Assembly: GCA_014706295.1 (NCBI GenBank)
Contig: JACSVZ010000002.1
Location: 128,225,431 to 128,289,430, forward strand
Length of the DNA stretch: 64,000 nucleotides
Direction: 5' to 3'
Source of the DNA: Lycocorax pyrrhopterus obiensis
Taxonomy: Eukaryota > Chordata > Aves > Passeriformes > Paradisaeidae
The position numbers and the translations under genes were made by a program. How positions within the stretch are numbered: the first letter of the stretch is position 1; every line of letters begins with the position of its first letter. Shown one piece after another: positions 1-13,108 of this stretch. The notes under the pieces are model-generated. The model did no database searches. It saw nothing but the letters and a program-made list of their open reading frames with translations, and was not told the origin of the DNA.

Positions 1-2804
1 CTTTCCTTTTTTCAGGTCCATCACTTCCTTTCCATTTTTAAGGCCACAGAAGTACTCCATGATAAGACAACTATTTATACTGACTACAGCTCTCTGCTTG
101 TCCTGCTTCCTGACAGTCCCTCCAAAGATTATTTTACTAGCTGTAGGATTAGAAAAGGGTGAACATAAGGGTAACATACTGGGAGCTTTTTAGCTACTAA
201 AACAGCTATATTGTGAAAAATGACAAAGGGTGCCTCCATCAGAGTGGGTATTAGGGATTCATACAATATGCAACATGAGTTTGTTTTTCTTCATGTAACT
301 AGGAATAACAATCTATAAATTTTGCAAGTTTTTTTTATTTAACTCTGCTTACAAAGGAAACTGAGATCCCATTCATCTTCTATTCAATAATTTTAGTAAC
401 ATATTAGAGATGACCTGATCTTGAATATTCAGTATTCTTTTAAATTAAACCTCCAATGACATGACGATAAATGCAAAACTTCAACTAAATAATATGTATG
501 AGCTAGACAAGTTCATTAAGTTCTGGGTTTATTTTTTTTAGTCTGTGACACTGATACTGTGACACTGCCAGGTAGTATGCACAACACTGTACTTCTGCAT
601 GCATACCAAGCTCCTTTATACGTGTAACTGAGAATGCAGCATGTTGATGAGCACTGTATTTCAGAAAACTGACTACATTTATTATTGTGTTTAAAGATGC
701 TGCTGTTTAAGACACAATCTGAAAAAATCTACAGAATAACTTCACGAGAAAAAAAATTGTATTTCCAACCCTTCTAGATATTTACTCTTTCATTCTAACA
801 ATAGCTCATTACTGGAATTGAATAACAGACTGAAGACTGCCTCTCTGCTTTTCAATTCATCAGGCTTAAGCAGAAACAGGACTGCATCTTTGGCCTTTGT
901 TGATGCTGCTGTCCAAGCTTATTATCATATGAATATCTAGTTATTGTTTTATAAATGTTCACATTTCAGGAGCTCCCTGCTTTCTTTTCTCTCAGCAGAC
1001 TTTACAATATCCACCTTCATTATCATCATGTGGCAGCATTGCTCTTCGCCTGCATTTGCTACTTTAAAAATTAATGCACTGCTATTTTCTGAATACTGTA
1101 CTGCGTAAGCTGCTTATGAGTACATTATGCTATCAAGCAAGCACATGCAGAAAAGCTTCCTAAACTGTTATTCTTTCAATGAAAATACAGCTGGTTCTGC
1201 TTCAAAGGCACTTCTTTTCACCTGCAAATGGACTTGCTTCTACACTTATTCCTCAATTCATTGTCTTTTATTTGTGTCTGCAAATCTTTAATTGCCTTTA
1301 ATTAGAAAGAAGTAAATTCAGTGCTTTAATCTTGCAAATACATTCAATCATAATTCTGTCTGGGATGAATACCAAGTTCTATTCACTGACTGATCTTTAT
1401 AACAAAGGTATATAAATTTATTGTCCGTTTATATAGACCACACCAATTAAGCCACAATGGAAAACCAAATAGATAAGAGTCAAAATATTTGAAATGAGAA
1501 ATGTGCAATCTAAATTTAATTACTCAGACAAATAATTTAAAGATGAGTTATTTACAGCATGCCAAGAAACCTGACAGATAGTAAAATTTTTTAATCAACA
1601 CTACAGATTTAAAATTCCTTTCAACACTTTCACTATAATTTGTAACAACCAACAAACTGCTGTCCTGAATCTTTCTGTACTGGTATTATAGTCATACTCA
1701 AAACATTAGTAAGACATTTTCCATACATTAGCAATCCATTTTGTATGTTAAAGTACTGTTTAAGGTGCAATAAAACTACAACTACAGGGTAAATTTTAGT
1801 TACCAGTAGTAGTTTAACTAAAGTACCTTACTGTAACTGATACTGAAAACCATACTAAAATATATACATAGGTAATTAGAAACTAGAGAAAGATTGTGGA
1901 AAGATTTACTGACAAACTGCAAGTGTGAAATCACACATCTAGTTAACCTGAAATCAATTTGTTTATTATGATTATTGATATGAATTAGTGAAGGCTCCAG
2001 GAACTCTTCACAAAACCCCACAGAACAAACACAGAACAAGAAAATGGACGTCTGGTCTTTTCAGGGTTTCCAGAGTCTGACTTCAAGCATCCCATCCTTT
2101 TCCCTGCAGTAACAGGGGTAGGGAGAATTAGATCTCACTGGCAGGGACAAAGACCCAAGATGGAGGAAGGTACAGTCACGCTGTGCCTCCACTACCTCCT
2201 TATATGAAAGACACAGAAGGTCACACCCATTACATCTGATTTCAGTTGTAGGTGATTGCTAGTTCAGGTCTCTCTTTGCTTCTCATAGAGAGATTTCTCC
2301 AAAGAGTGAGTGACAGCAGTCTAGCATAGACTAAAGTGCTCCCTGGTGCTGCCTGTTTTACTGTCAACAAAAACTAGAGATGTGCAGAACCCAAGTCAGT
2401 TGAAGCTTTGGCTTCAACTCTAAGGTTAAGCAGAATAATGATGAACCAAGGAAACAGCTCTAAGGGACAAGTGCTGAAGTACCAGTCCCTACATGACTTT
2501 ATCTTGATTCAAGACATTTGCAGGCATGGCCAAATTACCTTTGAAGTAATTACCTTGAGTATTACTAGTACTGTAGAGAGAAAATCATAGAGCCACGAAG
2601 GGACTGTAAATTGCACTGAAAACCACAGCCTGAATTCCATCCCTGCCCAGCTGTGACATGGTGGTTCCCAAGCCAGTTAGCTATGCCTGTGCTACAGAGC
2701 CACTGCGCTGAAGATGCACCATAAATAGCACACTGCTTCTTCAGAACTGCTCCTGTATACCAGCTATGGTTCTGCTTTAAGCCACAGTCTTGGGGTATAG
2801 GTTT
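1..2804. other. Intronic stretch, no feature recognised
   Basis: AT-rich unique sequence. No exon of TRIQK with the further QxxK motifs, the acidic C-terminus or a membrane segment is visible on the minus strand. The block 2040-2380 is somewhat GC-richer but unassigned. Confidence 0.6.
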
Positions 2805-3290
2805 GAAGACATTTCTGGGGGTCATATGGTCCACCCTTCTGCTCAGAACAATTTTTAAACTGTATTCAACCTGAAAAGCAGCTCCAGTGACTCAGGGAGC
2901 TAGTACAGCTGAGCTTATCCAGTTAAGTTTTGAGTATTTCCAAAGGCAGAGATTCCACAACCTCCCTGAGAAACCCTTCCCAATATTTGACCATCCCTCT
3001 GGTAAAAATATTTTTCACCTACCTACTGAGAATTTTCATGTTCTAACTTGCTGTTCCTACCATTGTGCACCTTTGAGAAAAGTTAGGCTTCACCCTGCCA
3101 GTAGCCTCCTATTAAGTATTTGTAGATGGCAGTAACATCTCAGCTGAGCTTTCTCTTCTTAAAGCTGAAAAGACAGCTCTCTCAGCCTCCTCTTGTACAT
3201 CCCGTGCTCCAGATGGACATCCTGACCCTTCACTGGACCCACTCCAGTATGTCCATGTCCTCCTTGTTTTCTTGTGGTTGAGCATGGCAC
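2805..3290 (-). mobile_element. CR1 LINE fragment (3' part of ORF2)
   Basis: On the minus strand this matches the end of CR1 ORF2 and the 3' UTR, starting with the block that reads GGTCATATGGTCCACCC on the plus strand and continuing to CTCCAGTATGTCCATGTCC. It is considerably diverged. The stretch 2584-2620 just to the left, ATCATAGAG plus a GAAGGGAC-like motif, may be its displaced 3' tip. Confidence 0.85.
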
Positions 3291-5589
3291 TTGCCTTTTT
3301 CAACCATAAGGGAACCACTTCTGTGGAACCAGCTAAATGGCTGACAACTGAGGGAGAATTTAGCCATAAAATCATATTGCCTGAAATACCTTAATGTCAC
3401 TATTGCAATGAAACTAAAGTGCACCAAAGGAATTCAGTAGGGTCTGTAAACAGCTAGTCAATGGACTAAAAGGTTCAAATCAGTTTGCACTACCAGCAAT
3501 TCCCTAACTTTAGAGTAGAGCTTGGTTTTTAGTAGGAGGGAAGACAAGCATTCATTTTCTTACATGCCGTGGGACTCCAAAACTGAGCTCTATAATCTCA
3601 TACATAGTAGTACAACTTTTCTTTAAGTGCCTTTCTAAGTGCCAGCAAGTTAGGTGTCTGGCATGGGGAAAGAAGTGTTTTCTAAAGTGATTTGTAACAA
3701 TATCGAAAAACACTGAAGTACCTACTTACCTGCCTCCTAAGGTGCAGAAACAAGTATTTAATTCTGTGATCTTTGAGGAATTTTAAACCAGTCAGCGTAT
3801 ATTCACTGAATAACAGAATTTCAACCCAGTGAAACTCTGTGAAACTCTACTCTCACACACCGTATCTTCAACATGTCTGTTTCATTCTGGACATAACTAT
3901 TTATTTAGGATTTTGAGGAACCTCAGAAAAACAAAATTCCATACGAATTTCAGGCCTAACTTCAGTAAAAATCAGTTGGTAAACCACAAATCAGTAACAG
4001 TTTTATAACCTATGTCTGAGAATTGGCAACACAGCCCTAGCTCACATCTTTGGAAACAAGATCAATCTCTCAAGTATTTACTATTGGGTTTTGTGTTATT
4101 AGTGTCACACAGATAAATTCAATGACCATTCTCTTCCTGAGAAGCAGAAGTGAGATTTTCTTATTTTTAATTGCTGTGATTCCAGAGGGAGTTTTTGGAG
4201 TCTTAGGTTAACAGAAAGATTTTTATATGTCTTATGCCTACACAAGAGTGTATCTGTACTCACAAAAGGCATGAAAACCCCCCACGGCCTCTCTATTTTA
4301 TTCAGGTTTAATGGCAGCTCAAATCACTGACCATTTTTCAGTCTTGAGAGACGGAACAGCTTGACACTAATAATACATTTGCAAAGGACACATCATCATT
4401 TAACACAACATTAAGTGCTCAGGGACAACTTTTTACCGTAGACACAATGTGCTCTGAGCTGAGGGTTGACATTTAATGCTACAAAGATAATCCAACCAGT
4501 CATTCATGAGGGGTAAATTAATTTTCAAGCAACTATATTTCAGCTTTAAGCCAACAAGAAGGATGCATTAAAATGAGTAACTTCATTTTATGCTGCATGC
4601 AAGACTTAAAAAACCCAAAATATAATGCATTCTTAAGTACACCAAAATATACACATTTAATTATTGCTATCTTTCCCTGATTCCAAACCAGAAGTCTGGT
4701 AATATTTGTTAAATATAATATTCTGACTGGAAGCAGAAAATCCCTCAGAATTTTCTATGAGTTGCCACGAAAAGCAGCATTTCATTCAAAAAAGGTTTAC
4801 ACTTAAAATTTGTGTTCAACATACGTTGATTGTAACAAGAAATTAAGAACATATTTAAATTAGCACCTTTTCTGATACTTCTTTTAAGGAATATTTAAAA
4901 AATCTATATAAGTATTAAAGAAAATAAATTCAGGAAACCAGTTATCAATAACGTACAGAACAAAAAAATAACAACAATACTTTAAATCGGCTACTTATTC
5001 GGGTAATTTGTTTTCAATACCTGTACAATATACTCAACTGCAAGACTACAATAAAAGATCTGAAGAACAACACTAAAAATGTTGATGCTTACTAGTACTA
5101 TTTGATAGGCAGTCCTTTTTCATGCCTTTCAGTGCTAAACTATCTGTTGCAATCTTGTGCTTGCTTAGGTCCAACAGGTGCATGCCTACAGCCATTAAAA
5201 AGTAGTGGCTCCATGTAAAAGGAGCCACACGACGGCAGCTCTCCAATTAACCTTTCCAACAATCTCGTTAACATTTCCTACTCAAACAGACAACTGTGAA
5301 AACCTTAAATACCTTTCTTAAAAATAAATTAACACAATTAATTTGAAACAGATCACTGGGTGGGTGTTTCGCTTCTTTCTTCTCCACCCACATAATACAT
5401 ACATACATTACTTGTATGTACATGTTGTTTTGAGTACATTTTTACTACTTTGCTATGGAACAACTGCTTGCAGTTACACTTTCATATAAACAACCATATT
5501 TTAGTATAAATTCTGAAAATTAAAAAATCCAAATCAAAACTTCTACTGCAGAGAGAGAACATTTACAAGAGCATGTAGTAACAAGACAA
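3291..5589. other. Intronic stretch, no feature recognised
   Basis: AT-rich unique sequence with short open frames only. Apart from the small hairpin at 5205, I see no repeat or exon. Confidence 0.6.
5205..5228. repeat. Short perfect hairpin
   Basis: GTGGCTCC and GGAGCCAC are separated by eight bases (ATGTAAAA). It is probably a chance structure or the remnant of a palindromic repeat. Confidence 0.5.
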
Positions 5590-5843
5590 GAGAGAATGGC
5601 TCCAAATTGAAAGAGAGTAGGTTTAGATTAAATATTAGAAAAAAATTTCTCTACTGTTAGGGTGGTGAGACATCGGAACAGGTTGCCCAGAGAAGTTGTG
5701 GATGTCCCATCCCTGGCAGTGTTTAAGGTCAGGTTGGATTGAGCACTAAGTAACCTCATCTGGTGAGAGGTGTCCCTGCACCCTGGCAGGGGTTGCAACA
5801 AGATGAGGTCCCTTCCAACACAAAGCATTCTATGATTCTGTGA
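5590..5843 (+). mobile_element. CR1 LINE 3' end
   Basis: In plus orientation this carries the C-terminal ORF2 block (GGTTGCCCAGAGAAG, GTTGTGGATG), then the 3' UTR, ending GGTCCCTTCCAACACAAAG and the tail ATTCTATGATTCTGTG, two units of the diagnostic 8-bp CR1 repeat. It is 5'-truncated to about 250 bases. Confidence 0.92.
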
Positions 5844-6289
5844 AGTATTCACTGTTAATGCAATTAAAAGCCATATTTTTATCAAACATTTGATGAGATG
5901 ATTTTTGGGCAACAGAAACTATGGTACTATTTCTTTGATGTTAAGTGTGAAAAAGGCAGCATAAGGTGTGGTAAGAGAGACACAACACAAAGAGTCTTTC
6001 TGCCTCTGACTCAGGCTGCACCCAGCTGCAATTTGGCTTACACTGATTTTATTAATGGTTGGCGGCAAATAGAGGAAATGTGATATATTCCCCCCAAAAT
6101 GTGGAAACAGATCTTATTGGTATCTTTTATGTACATACTTTTCTTACACATTCAATCAGTCTGCCTGTGACTCTACTCACCGTTACAAATCCTTTCTCCA
6201 AGATTATTGCATACACATTTCTTACACTTATTCAGCTTATAGGTTGAATATTTACATCACAGTTAAGAAACTTGCCCTTTTTCTGTTGG

Positions 6290-6680
6290 ATTATATTCTA
6301 TTTTTCCAAGCCATTTCACTGATTTCTCAAATTTAGTTTGAATTTGCCTCTCATACTGGTATAATTTGCAGACTAAATTCATCATCCCACTGGCAACTGA
6401 AATACTGGGTCCAGGACAGGACACTGTGGATCCACTAGTAACTATTGAGAACAGCTTTCATATCAGTTTGGTACCCATCTTGCAGTACCTTCATACATCT
6501 CAAGTTTGTTTATCAGAATACATTGACAAGGTCAAGGTGAATGGCACCTCTTCCTCTTCCTCATCAATGGAAAGTTTGCTACTCTGTCAGAGAAGAAAAT
6601 TGAACTGATTTGACAAAACACATTGGCTGTTGCTTATCTCCATGTTGGACTGTGGGTCCTTACAAGAAACTGTCCCTATC
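6290..6680 (-). mobile_element. Old, degenerate CR1 reverse-transcriptase fragment (candidate)
   Basis: On the plus strand several blocks line up by eye with the antisense of the CR1 reverse-transcriptase region: GGGTCCAGGACAGGACACTGTGG, CCACTAGTAACTA, TTTGCTACTCTGTCAGAGAAG and TTGACAAAACACA. Divergence is high and no reading frame survives. The boundaries are approximate. Confidence 0.45.
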
Positions 6681-6712
6681 CTGAAGAGCTTACTGTGAAG
6701 GATGAGGAAGCT

Positions 6713-6770
6713 GAATTCAATAATTTATGAATATTATACCAGAATTCAATAATTTATGAATATTATATAC
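6713..6770 (+). repeat. Tandem duplication, 29-bp unit, two copies
   Basis: GAATTCAATAATTTATGAAT plus ATTATACCA (6713-6741) is repeated from 6742 with one 2-base TA insertion near its end. The near-identity suggests a fairly recent slippage or repair event. Confidence 0.9.
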
Positions 6771-6771
6771 C

Positions 6772-9490
6772 AGATATTAAAATATCTGTTTGCTTGTTAT
6801 TGTGATGTTGGCTTTATAATTACCAGAGGTTAGCTCCAATAAACGCTGGCCTGTGCTTAGGCAGAAAGGCAGGAAAATACAACGAACAGTTCACCACTGA
6901 GAGCACTTAAAGACAACAAAGGAAAATATAGAGACTGATGACCAGGTCATCGCATTCAGTTGCCCACAATAAAGCATATCCATGTAACAGATGTTCCACA
7001 AAATATCTTCTCTGCTCTTCTTATCTGTGCAACTACATAGCCAGAAATGTCTCCCATTGTCTTACATTAATTACTGTCTTTTGACCTTGAACAGAACAGG
7101 AGCAACTAAAATCACAGGAGAAGTCAGATACCCACTGGGTTATGTTTTTAGGAAAAAATTCAACACACATGTATATGATTCTAGCACTAGGATCAAAAGG
7201 ATCCTGGTCAAAAGGATGCCACCTTCCTTCTTCCCTCACTGAAGAAAATCTGTTCAGCAGCCCTAGCCCATCTGAACTATCAAGAAATTCTTCCAGACCA
7301 CCTCTCTGGCATTAAGCAGGACCAAACCAACCACTGCCAGAAAAATGTCTTCAATATCAGTAACTTGAAATTTATTCCTAATTACTCTGGTGTGTATCAT
7401 GCTACTGCCAGACAACACCACTAACTCATTCCCAAAAATGGTTGCTGTATAAGCACCATAATATCACCAAGTACTGTAGCAACACTTTTAAACCTTCTGG
7501 ATAAAGAGTCACTGCTGTTTCAGGAGAGGAGGATGTCCATCTCTCTGCTGTAATTCATATCACACTACCTGACACGTCCAGCCTTATTAGGTGACTGGGA
7601 CCAGTCCCTGGGGGATGACACAGTGGGACTGTGGCACCACATGAATCTGGAATCATCCCTTCTCTGATGTCTAATGCTTCTTCACAAGCACCCTCCAAGG
7701 AGCCACAGATGTCCCCAACAATACCTCACCAACCTTTCTGCTGCGGGGCTTTGCTTAAAGGAGGGATGGTGACAACTAGTCCAGAAAGGGAATGACACAA
7801 CCTGTCACCCACAGCTTTTTCTTCCCCAACAGGAACAGAGAGGCCTTGGAGGTGGCACAGAAAACTGGAGCAACTTGGAGACCAGATGAGGCCATATGAA
7901 AACAGTACAGGACTTTCACCACAAATACCACATCACATCTGTTTCTATCAGCTTCAGTTTTCTGTTCTCGCACACAATAGGATGGCACTATTTGAACAGT
8001 ATTAAAGCATATATCTGATTTTATGAAAAACAAACAAAGCCCTGCAGTAAACAAAGAACATCAACAAAGTCACATGATGAACCAGGGACAGAGCCTCAGA
8101 GACACTACAGCTCAGGAGAAGCTGGGGTCACTTCTCTGTAGCACCTGCTTTGTTGAGCTGAAATCCCTTTTAACATTAACCTGAGACTTTGCTGCCAAAT
8201 TTATGTTAAGTCACCACTGGTCACAAGTTGCTAAAGAAAAGCCTTCCGGGTCTGAACCAAACAAAGCCTGGACTGGAGCTAGAATTTGTAGGGAACAGAC
8301 TAAATTTATGGATTTAGTTCAAGTGTGGGATTCATGTTGTTCACTTAGGAGCAGAAGACCTGCAAGAGCTGAGGAGGATATCCTAGGAATAATCACAACC
8401 ACATTTGGAAAGCCAAAGGAAGAAAATATCTGAGTGAGGAGACCTGCAATAAGTCAGGCACCATAAGAATGGCACAACTGTGATCCTGAATGCCTTAACT
8501 TCTGATCCAATGTCTTATCCAGTGGATAATGCCTTTCTCAGAACTGAAAATAGAATGCTGTCTGCCAAGATGCAGTAATTTCTTACTAGTAAGTCATATC
8601 ATTCTGGACCAGCTGTATATAACAAGGCCATCCCAAAATACATGTTGTAATTTATTAATTCTGCCTAAGTAAAAGGCTTCCAGTAATACTGACAGCATTT
8701 GCAGTTCTCACTTCAATGAAGCACATTGCAAAGGATGCTTCGTCAGACCTACATATCACTGTCACTCCAGAAGTCAATGCACTGACAGTCATAGCAGAGG
8801 TGGCTGCTACAGGATACTGTGAAAGTGATTATGTAAGATAGAAAAGCAGATTTTTGGAGTCTCACTCCAGCAACGCAGAAATCAGAAGCTTTTAATGGAA
8901 TCAGCCAAGTAGGGAACATCTCTTGTACACATCACCATTATCCCCTGGGATCCTAAAATTACTTGTGAGGAATAATCTCTCCAACTCACTCATAATTTTA
9001 GCTTGCCTAAGAACTACATATCTTCAGTTCGCCTGTAATTTGAACTTCTTTCCTTCAACAGAAACACCACCTGACAGGTCTTAACTAAAAGTGAATGACA
9101 GCAATAGCAGCTTATTTAAAAGTGCAAAGGAAATGCATATTTATGAGCACCCAGAGTAATGGTTTTCGGACCTGAGAACTAAAGGTGTAATAATGTCTTG
9201 AAGGCATATTAGGAGACACAATTTTACCTTCAAGAGCCAAACCAGGCTTCTGTCAGTGATGAGATGGGTGTTAAGATAATAGGATAGAGGAGCCTGGCTA
9301 ACTTTTAAATTTATCTTTAATTTTTCAGACCTACTACTTCATCCTTTTCCCTTTCTGAATGCTCACATAAAAGGAACTACACATGCGTGCATAGTAAAAT
9401 AATGGCATCTTACTCCTAACTTTGGGACTGGGCTTACTGCCTGACAGGTGAATGTCTGGAATCCTTCACAAACACTGCAATCTAAAATAC
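6772..9490. other. Intronic stretch, no feature recognised
   Basis: A GC-richer part at 7250-8100 contains no frame with splice sites or a recognisable family. It may be an eroded repeat. The remainder is unique AT-rich sequence. Confidence 0.55.
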
Positions 9491-9495
9491 ATAGT
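9491..9495. repeat. Left target-site duplication of the solo LTR
   Basis: ATAGT, repeated exactly at 10075-10079 immediately after the LTR. This fixes both element ends to the base. Confidence 0.85.
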
Positions 9496-10074
9496 TGTCC
9501 TGGGTTGCAGTGTATTCTATTACCATCCTCATGAGCTGTTGAAACCAGGTGGGGCGGTGTTTCCTGGCCTCCTCCCTCCGGACTATCTTTCTGCTAATGG
9601 CCCATCAATGCCCTGCCACATGACTCAGAGATAACTCCCTCCGGACTATCTTCTGTTAATGAGCCCATCAACACCTGGCCTCATGACTCATCATTCTATT
9701 GTGAGATGCTCCGCCCAGAGGGAGGAACCAAGCGTTCCATCTTGGATATAATCTGGGACTCTGAACACCACGGGCATCCTTCCCACTGGATTCCCAGAGG
9801 ACAGGAGCTGCATAGTCACCACTGGACTTTCTGAGGAGGAGCAGACCTTTCTACTGGACCACTGTTTCGACAGAGCCACATCCATCACTTCAGGAGGACT
9901 ACAGCCACCATCTCATCGGACTGCTCACGCCACCCTGATTAACAGGGTGCCAGGTTGTATTCTGACTCTGTTAGTTTAGCCCACTGGGGTTTTTCTTGCC
10001 TTTATTTTTAATTTCCCTAATAAATTGTTATTCTGACTTGGTGCCTCCCACTGGTCTGTTTTCAAACCAGTACA
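9496..10074 (+). mobile_element. Solo LTR of an avian endogenous retrovirus (579 bp)
   Basis: The element begins TGTCCTGG and ends CCAGTACA, an inverted repeat with one mismatch. It is flanked by the perfect 5-bp direct repeat ATAGT (9491-9495 and 10075-10079). A TATA-like GATATAAT is at 9745-9752 and the polyadenylation signal AATAAA at 10019-10024, giving a plausible U3-R-U5 order. There is no primer-binding site, internal gene or second LTR, so this is a solo LTR left by recombination. The 5-bp duplication fits class III (ERVL-like) elements better than 4- or 6-bp classes, but the family is not certain. It lies antisense in the TRIQK intron. Confidence 0.9.
9572..9697 (+). repeat. 63-bp tandem duplication in the LTR U3 region
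   Basis: Two copies (9572-9634 and about 9635-9697) each start CTCCCTCCGGACTATC and carry an AP-1 consensus TGACTCA (9621-9627 and 9684-9690, exactly 63 bases apart). The copies differ by several substitutions and two compensating single-base indels, so the duplication is not recent. Duplicated U3 enhancer modules are common in retroviral LTRs. Confidence 0.85.
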
Positions 10075-11435
10075 ATAGTGAAGAATAACTAGGCCTTACT
10101 TCAAACCTTCTCTTTAGACATAAAAATTTGTCAAGTAACTTATATGCTGCATTCTTTCGAATAACTGACATCAGAGTGATGGTAATGATTTCATCTGAGA
10201 GCTTCTGACTTTATTTCACCATTTGCATTAGCATCACTGCTTTGCTGATATTTTAATGAATAAAACCAGCTGGTTTCAGTAATAGCCTTACTTTGAACAT
10301 CACTACTTTATAAATGAATTAAATAGTGAAAAGCATGTATTAGGGCAATCTATTCAAAGAATCAAGGGTCGCTCCCAGTATCCTTTTTTCCAAATCTTTA
10401 TTCCACAGGATGATCTTTTAAGTATAATGTCTCTTGTAGGAAACATACAAGAGATGGAGACACTATTGAGGAAAAAATTCTACCATCTGGAAAACTATTT
10501 GATTAGATCAGATAAAGCATGGAGCTGTCTTCTATTCCTGAATCTTCCATAAAATTACTGTATGACCTTGGGAAATCTCTTTTCCTTGCAAGACTTTGGT
10601 ACTCATCAAAAACTCTTGAGATCCTGGTCTAATGGTATAACAGAAGTAAAAAACACTCATGAATGTTATCTATTAGAGATGATTCTCTGATGGCCCATAT
10701 TAATTTCTTTTTAAAGATTTTAAAATTACATTTACAAATATAATGAGAAATAATTAAACAAGTACCTGAAAAAGTAACTGAATCTGCTACTGACCCTTAA
10801 ATTCAATTTCTTATTCATTAAAAATGTGTGTTAAATATTTATAAAACCATGGACAAAGCAATTTCAGTTTCTGGAATTATAAGCATACAAAATTAAACAG
10901 AATTAAAGAGAAAACTAACTTTTAGCTGTGTTCCTCACAAACTGTATGTGGACGTTGCTCTGATCACAAAGGTCCTATGTGCCACCTCCTGCCTTCCCTT
11001 GATGAAGTCCTTCTGTCTAGTCACCTAGACACCTAGTCACCACGTGACACAGGACACACAACATCAGCCATGCACCACTAGGTGACCAGTGACTTGGTCT
11101 TAGTTCAACTCCATCTCCTGTGAGAGAGTCCTGACACAAACCATCAGCACAGAGAACCCCCCATCTCCCAGGTGGGCTCCCAGCAGACAGGACGGGCATT
11201 GATCTGCACAGATGAGAGTTTATTTGTAAACTATCTGAATGGTCCTCTATTTACATTTCTCAATCTGATGGATTCTATTCTTTAAACACACCAGAAAGGA
11301 CACTTTCATTATACATAACATGCAGAGTGAAAAATTGTCAGTACACTTCATTTTCACAGTAATTTTTCAGTTCCTTGCAACCTAGAGGTTTGTCTCACAT
11401 TTGGAGAGAAATGTTTTTCTGAATGTCTCATTTCA

Positions 11436-11471
11436 CAGACAGACAGATAGATAGATAGATAGATAGATGGA
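11436..11471 (+). repeat. Microsatellite (GACA)n(GATA)n
   Basis: Two to three GACA units run into about six GATA units, then GATGGATG. It is a likely length-polymorphic locus. Confidence 0.9.
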
Positions 11472-12736
11472 TGTAAGAACACAGAACAACAACAACAAAA
11501 AAAAAGCCACACACCCTCCCTATGGCTTGTTTTTCAACAGCTGCATTCCTCAGAAGAAAAGAGATACAACGTCACTTTCAGTAACAACATGGTCCTTGTG
11601 ACAGACATGCTTCTCCTAGAGCCAAAAAAAAGCCAGTGAATCTCACTATGCCAAGTTCTAAGAATTTAGCAAAGTGTTTTTGCAAATGCAGAAGACACTA
11701 AATTATTAAAACAGTATTACTACATTTGAGTTCAAACACTGTTCAAATGGCAGCCTTAGTTGACACATCAGTGTGATATGCTAGTGACCAACAGTCCACA
11801 GCCATACATGTGCCTCCATCACTTTCCACTCCAGTTGTTTACTCTGCTATAACCCACTCTAGCCAATATATCGACCTATTCCAAGATTTACTGAGAACGG
11901 AGCTCTTCCAGTGTCCCCCATACTGGTGTACACGTCTAAGATCTGAGCAATTCTGCAGGGAAGATTTCAGTAACTGCTGCACACCTGCATGAATTTCTTT
12001 CAAGATGTGATAAGATAGGTTAAGATAATAGTTGGCAAATGACTGATTTTGCATATGCTGTGTAATAAATAAATAGGCGGACAAGGAAAATCCACCTAAA
12101 GAAAGCACCTCAGTCAGTGATGTATGCAGTGGAGACAGAACATATTACCATGCCCTTATGCCACCACCTTTGGTACCTGCTGTAAACTGCTTCCAAATCT
12201 TCCTTTTTACTTAGTAAATAAAATATGTTCCCAGGTTCCTTGTCAACCTACAGACACTATGTGTTTTTCTTTTCTGTCACTCCCTGGAGATGAGCTAATT
12301 GCTAGAAGTATGTGGTATGAACTCCTTTTAGTTTCCTATTGAGATTTTTTGATGACAAAATGCCTGTGTCACATCCTATTCCTACCAGTGGGACATGCTG
12401 TAACAGCTAGGGCCAACGGGTAACACAGGATCCTGTCAAAGATGTACAACTGGGGATCCTCTGATAAACTGTACACTATACTTACTACTAGACTGTTAAG
12501 TGCTGCACTTCTGTAATACAAATAACAAAAAGTGCAGCAACACCAAATGCACACTCAACATTTATTAAAAAGTCCCCAAAACAAACAGAAAAAAATGATG
12601 CTGTGGAAATATTGTGATAGCTTCACTACACTGTGTTGAGAGCACAGGCACTGAAAAACAAAGTTTAATGTTATGATCAAAATGTGTCCCTTTTCCCTTA
12701 TCTCTCTCCTTTCAGCATGAATTTCATGTTCTCTCC

Positions 12737-12753
12737 AAAAAAAAAAAAAAAAA
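12737..12753 (+). repeat. Poly-A run (17 A)
   Basis: A homopolymer with no adjacent retrogene or SINE recognised. Confidence 0.8.
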
Positions 12754-13094
12754 GGAAAAAGCCTGTGAAATTCAAGATTATGTTGTCAGTTCTCCTGAAA
12801 TCTTGATTTTGGTAAAAATATTCAGTATTAATTTTTCCACAAGTAAAACTTCAGTCAGAAAGTTATGGTAATCCTTCCAAATGCATTCTCTAGCTATAAA
12901 TACCTCAGAAAGCTGCTCCACTTCACAGTGAAACTTTGTCCATATGGAACATATGACTAGGAAGGACTTGGTGAACTACTGAAATCCAGTGCATTGCTGG
13001 AGAAGGCACATGTATCATTCTGTTTTCTTTAAAACTGATCATAGAAAATGATCAGTTGGAAAACAAGTTAGAGCTTTCAGTTTGGGTTTTTTGG

Positions 13095-13108
13095 TTTTTT
13101 TTTTTTTT
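13095..13108 (+). repeat. Poly-T run (14 T)
   Basis: It is preceded by interrupted TTTGG/TTTT runs and followed by CCTTTAG. It resembles a pyrimidine tract before an acceptor, but no exon is supported. Confidence 0.75.

Noticed and set aside
1..162. Acceptor-like CTTTTTTCAG at the left edge followed by 48 open codons on the plus strand
   Set aside because: It is antisense to the inferred gene, the translated segment is not recognised, there is no clear donor, and truncation by the window edge prevents a judgement.
3470..3480. GGTTCAAATC, resembling a tRNA or SINE B box
   Set aside because: There is no matching A box or cloverleaf around it. A single 10-base match is expected by chance.
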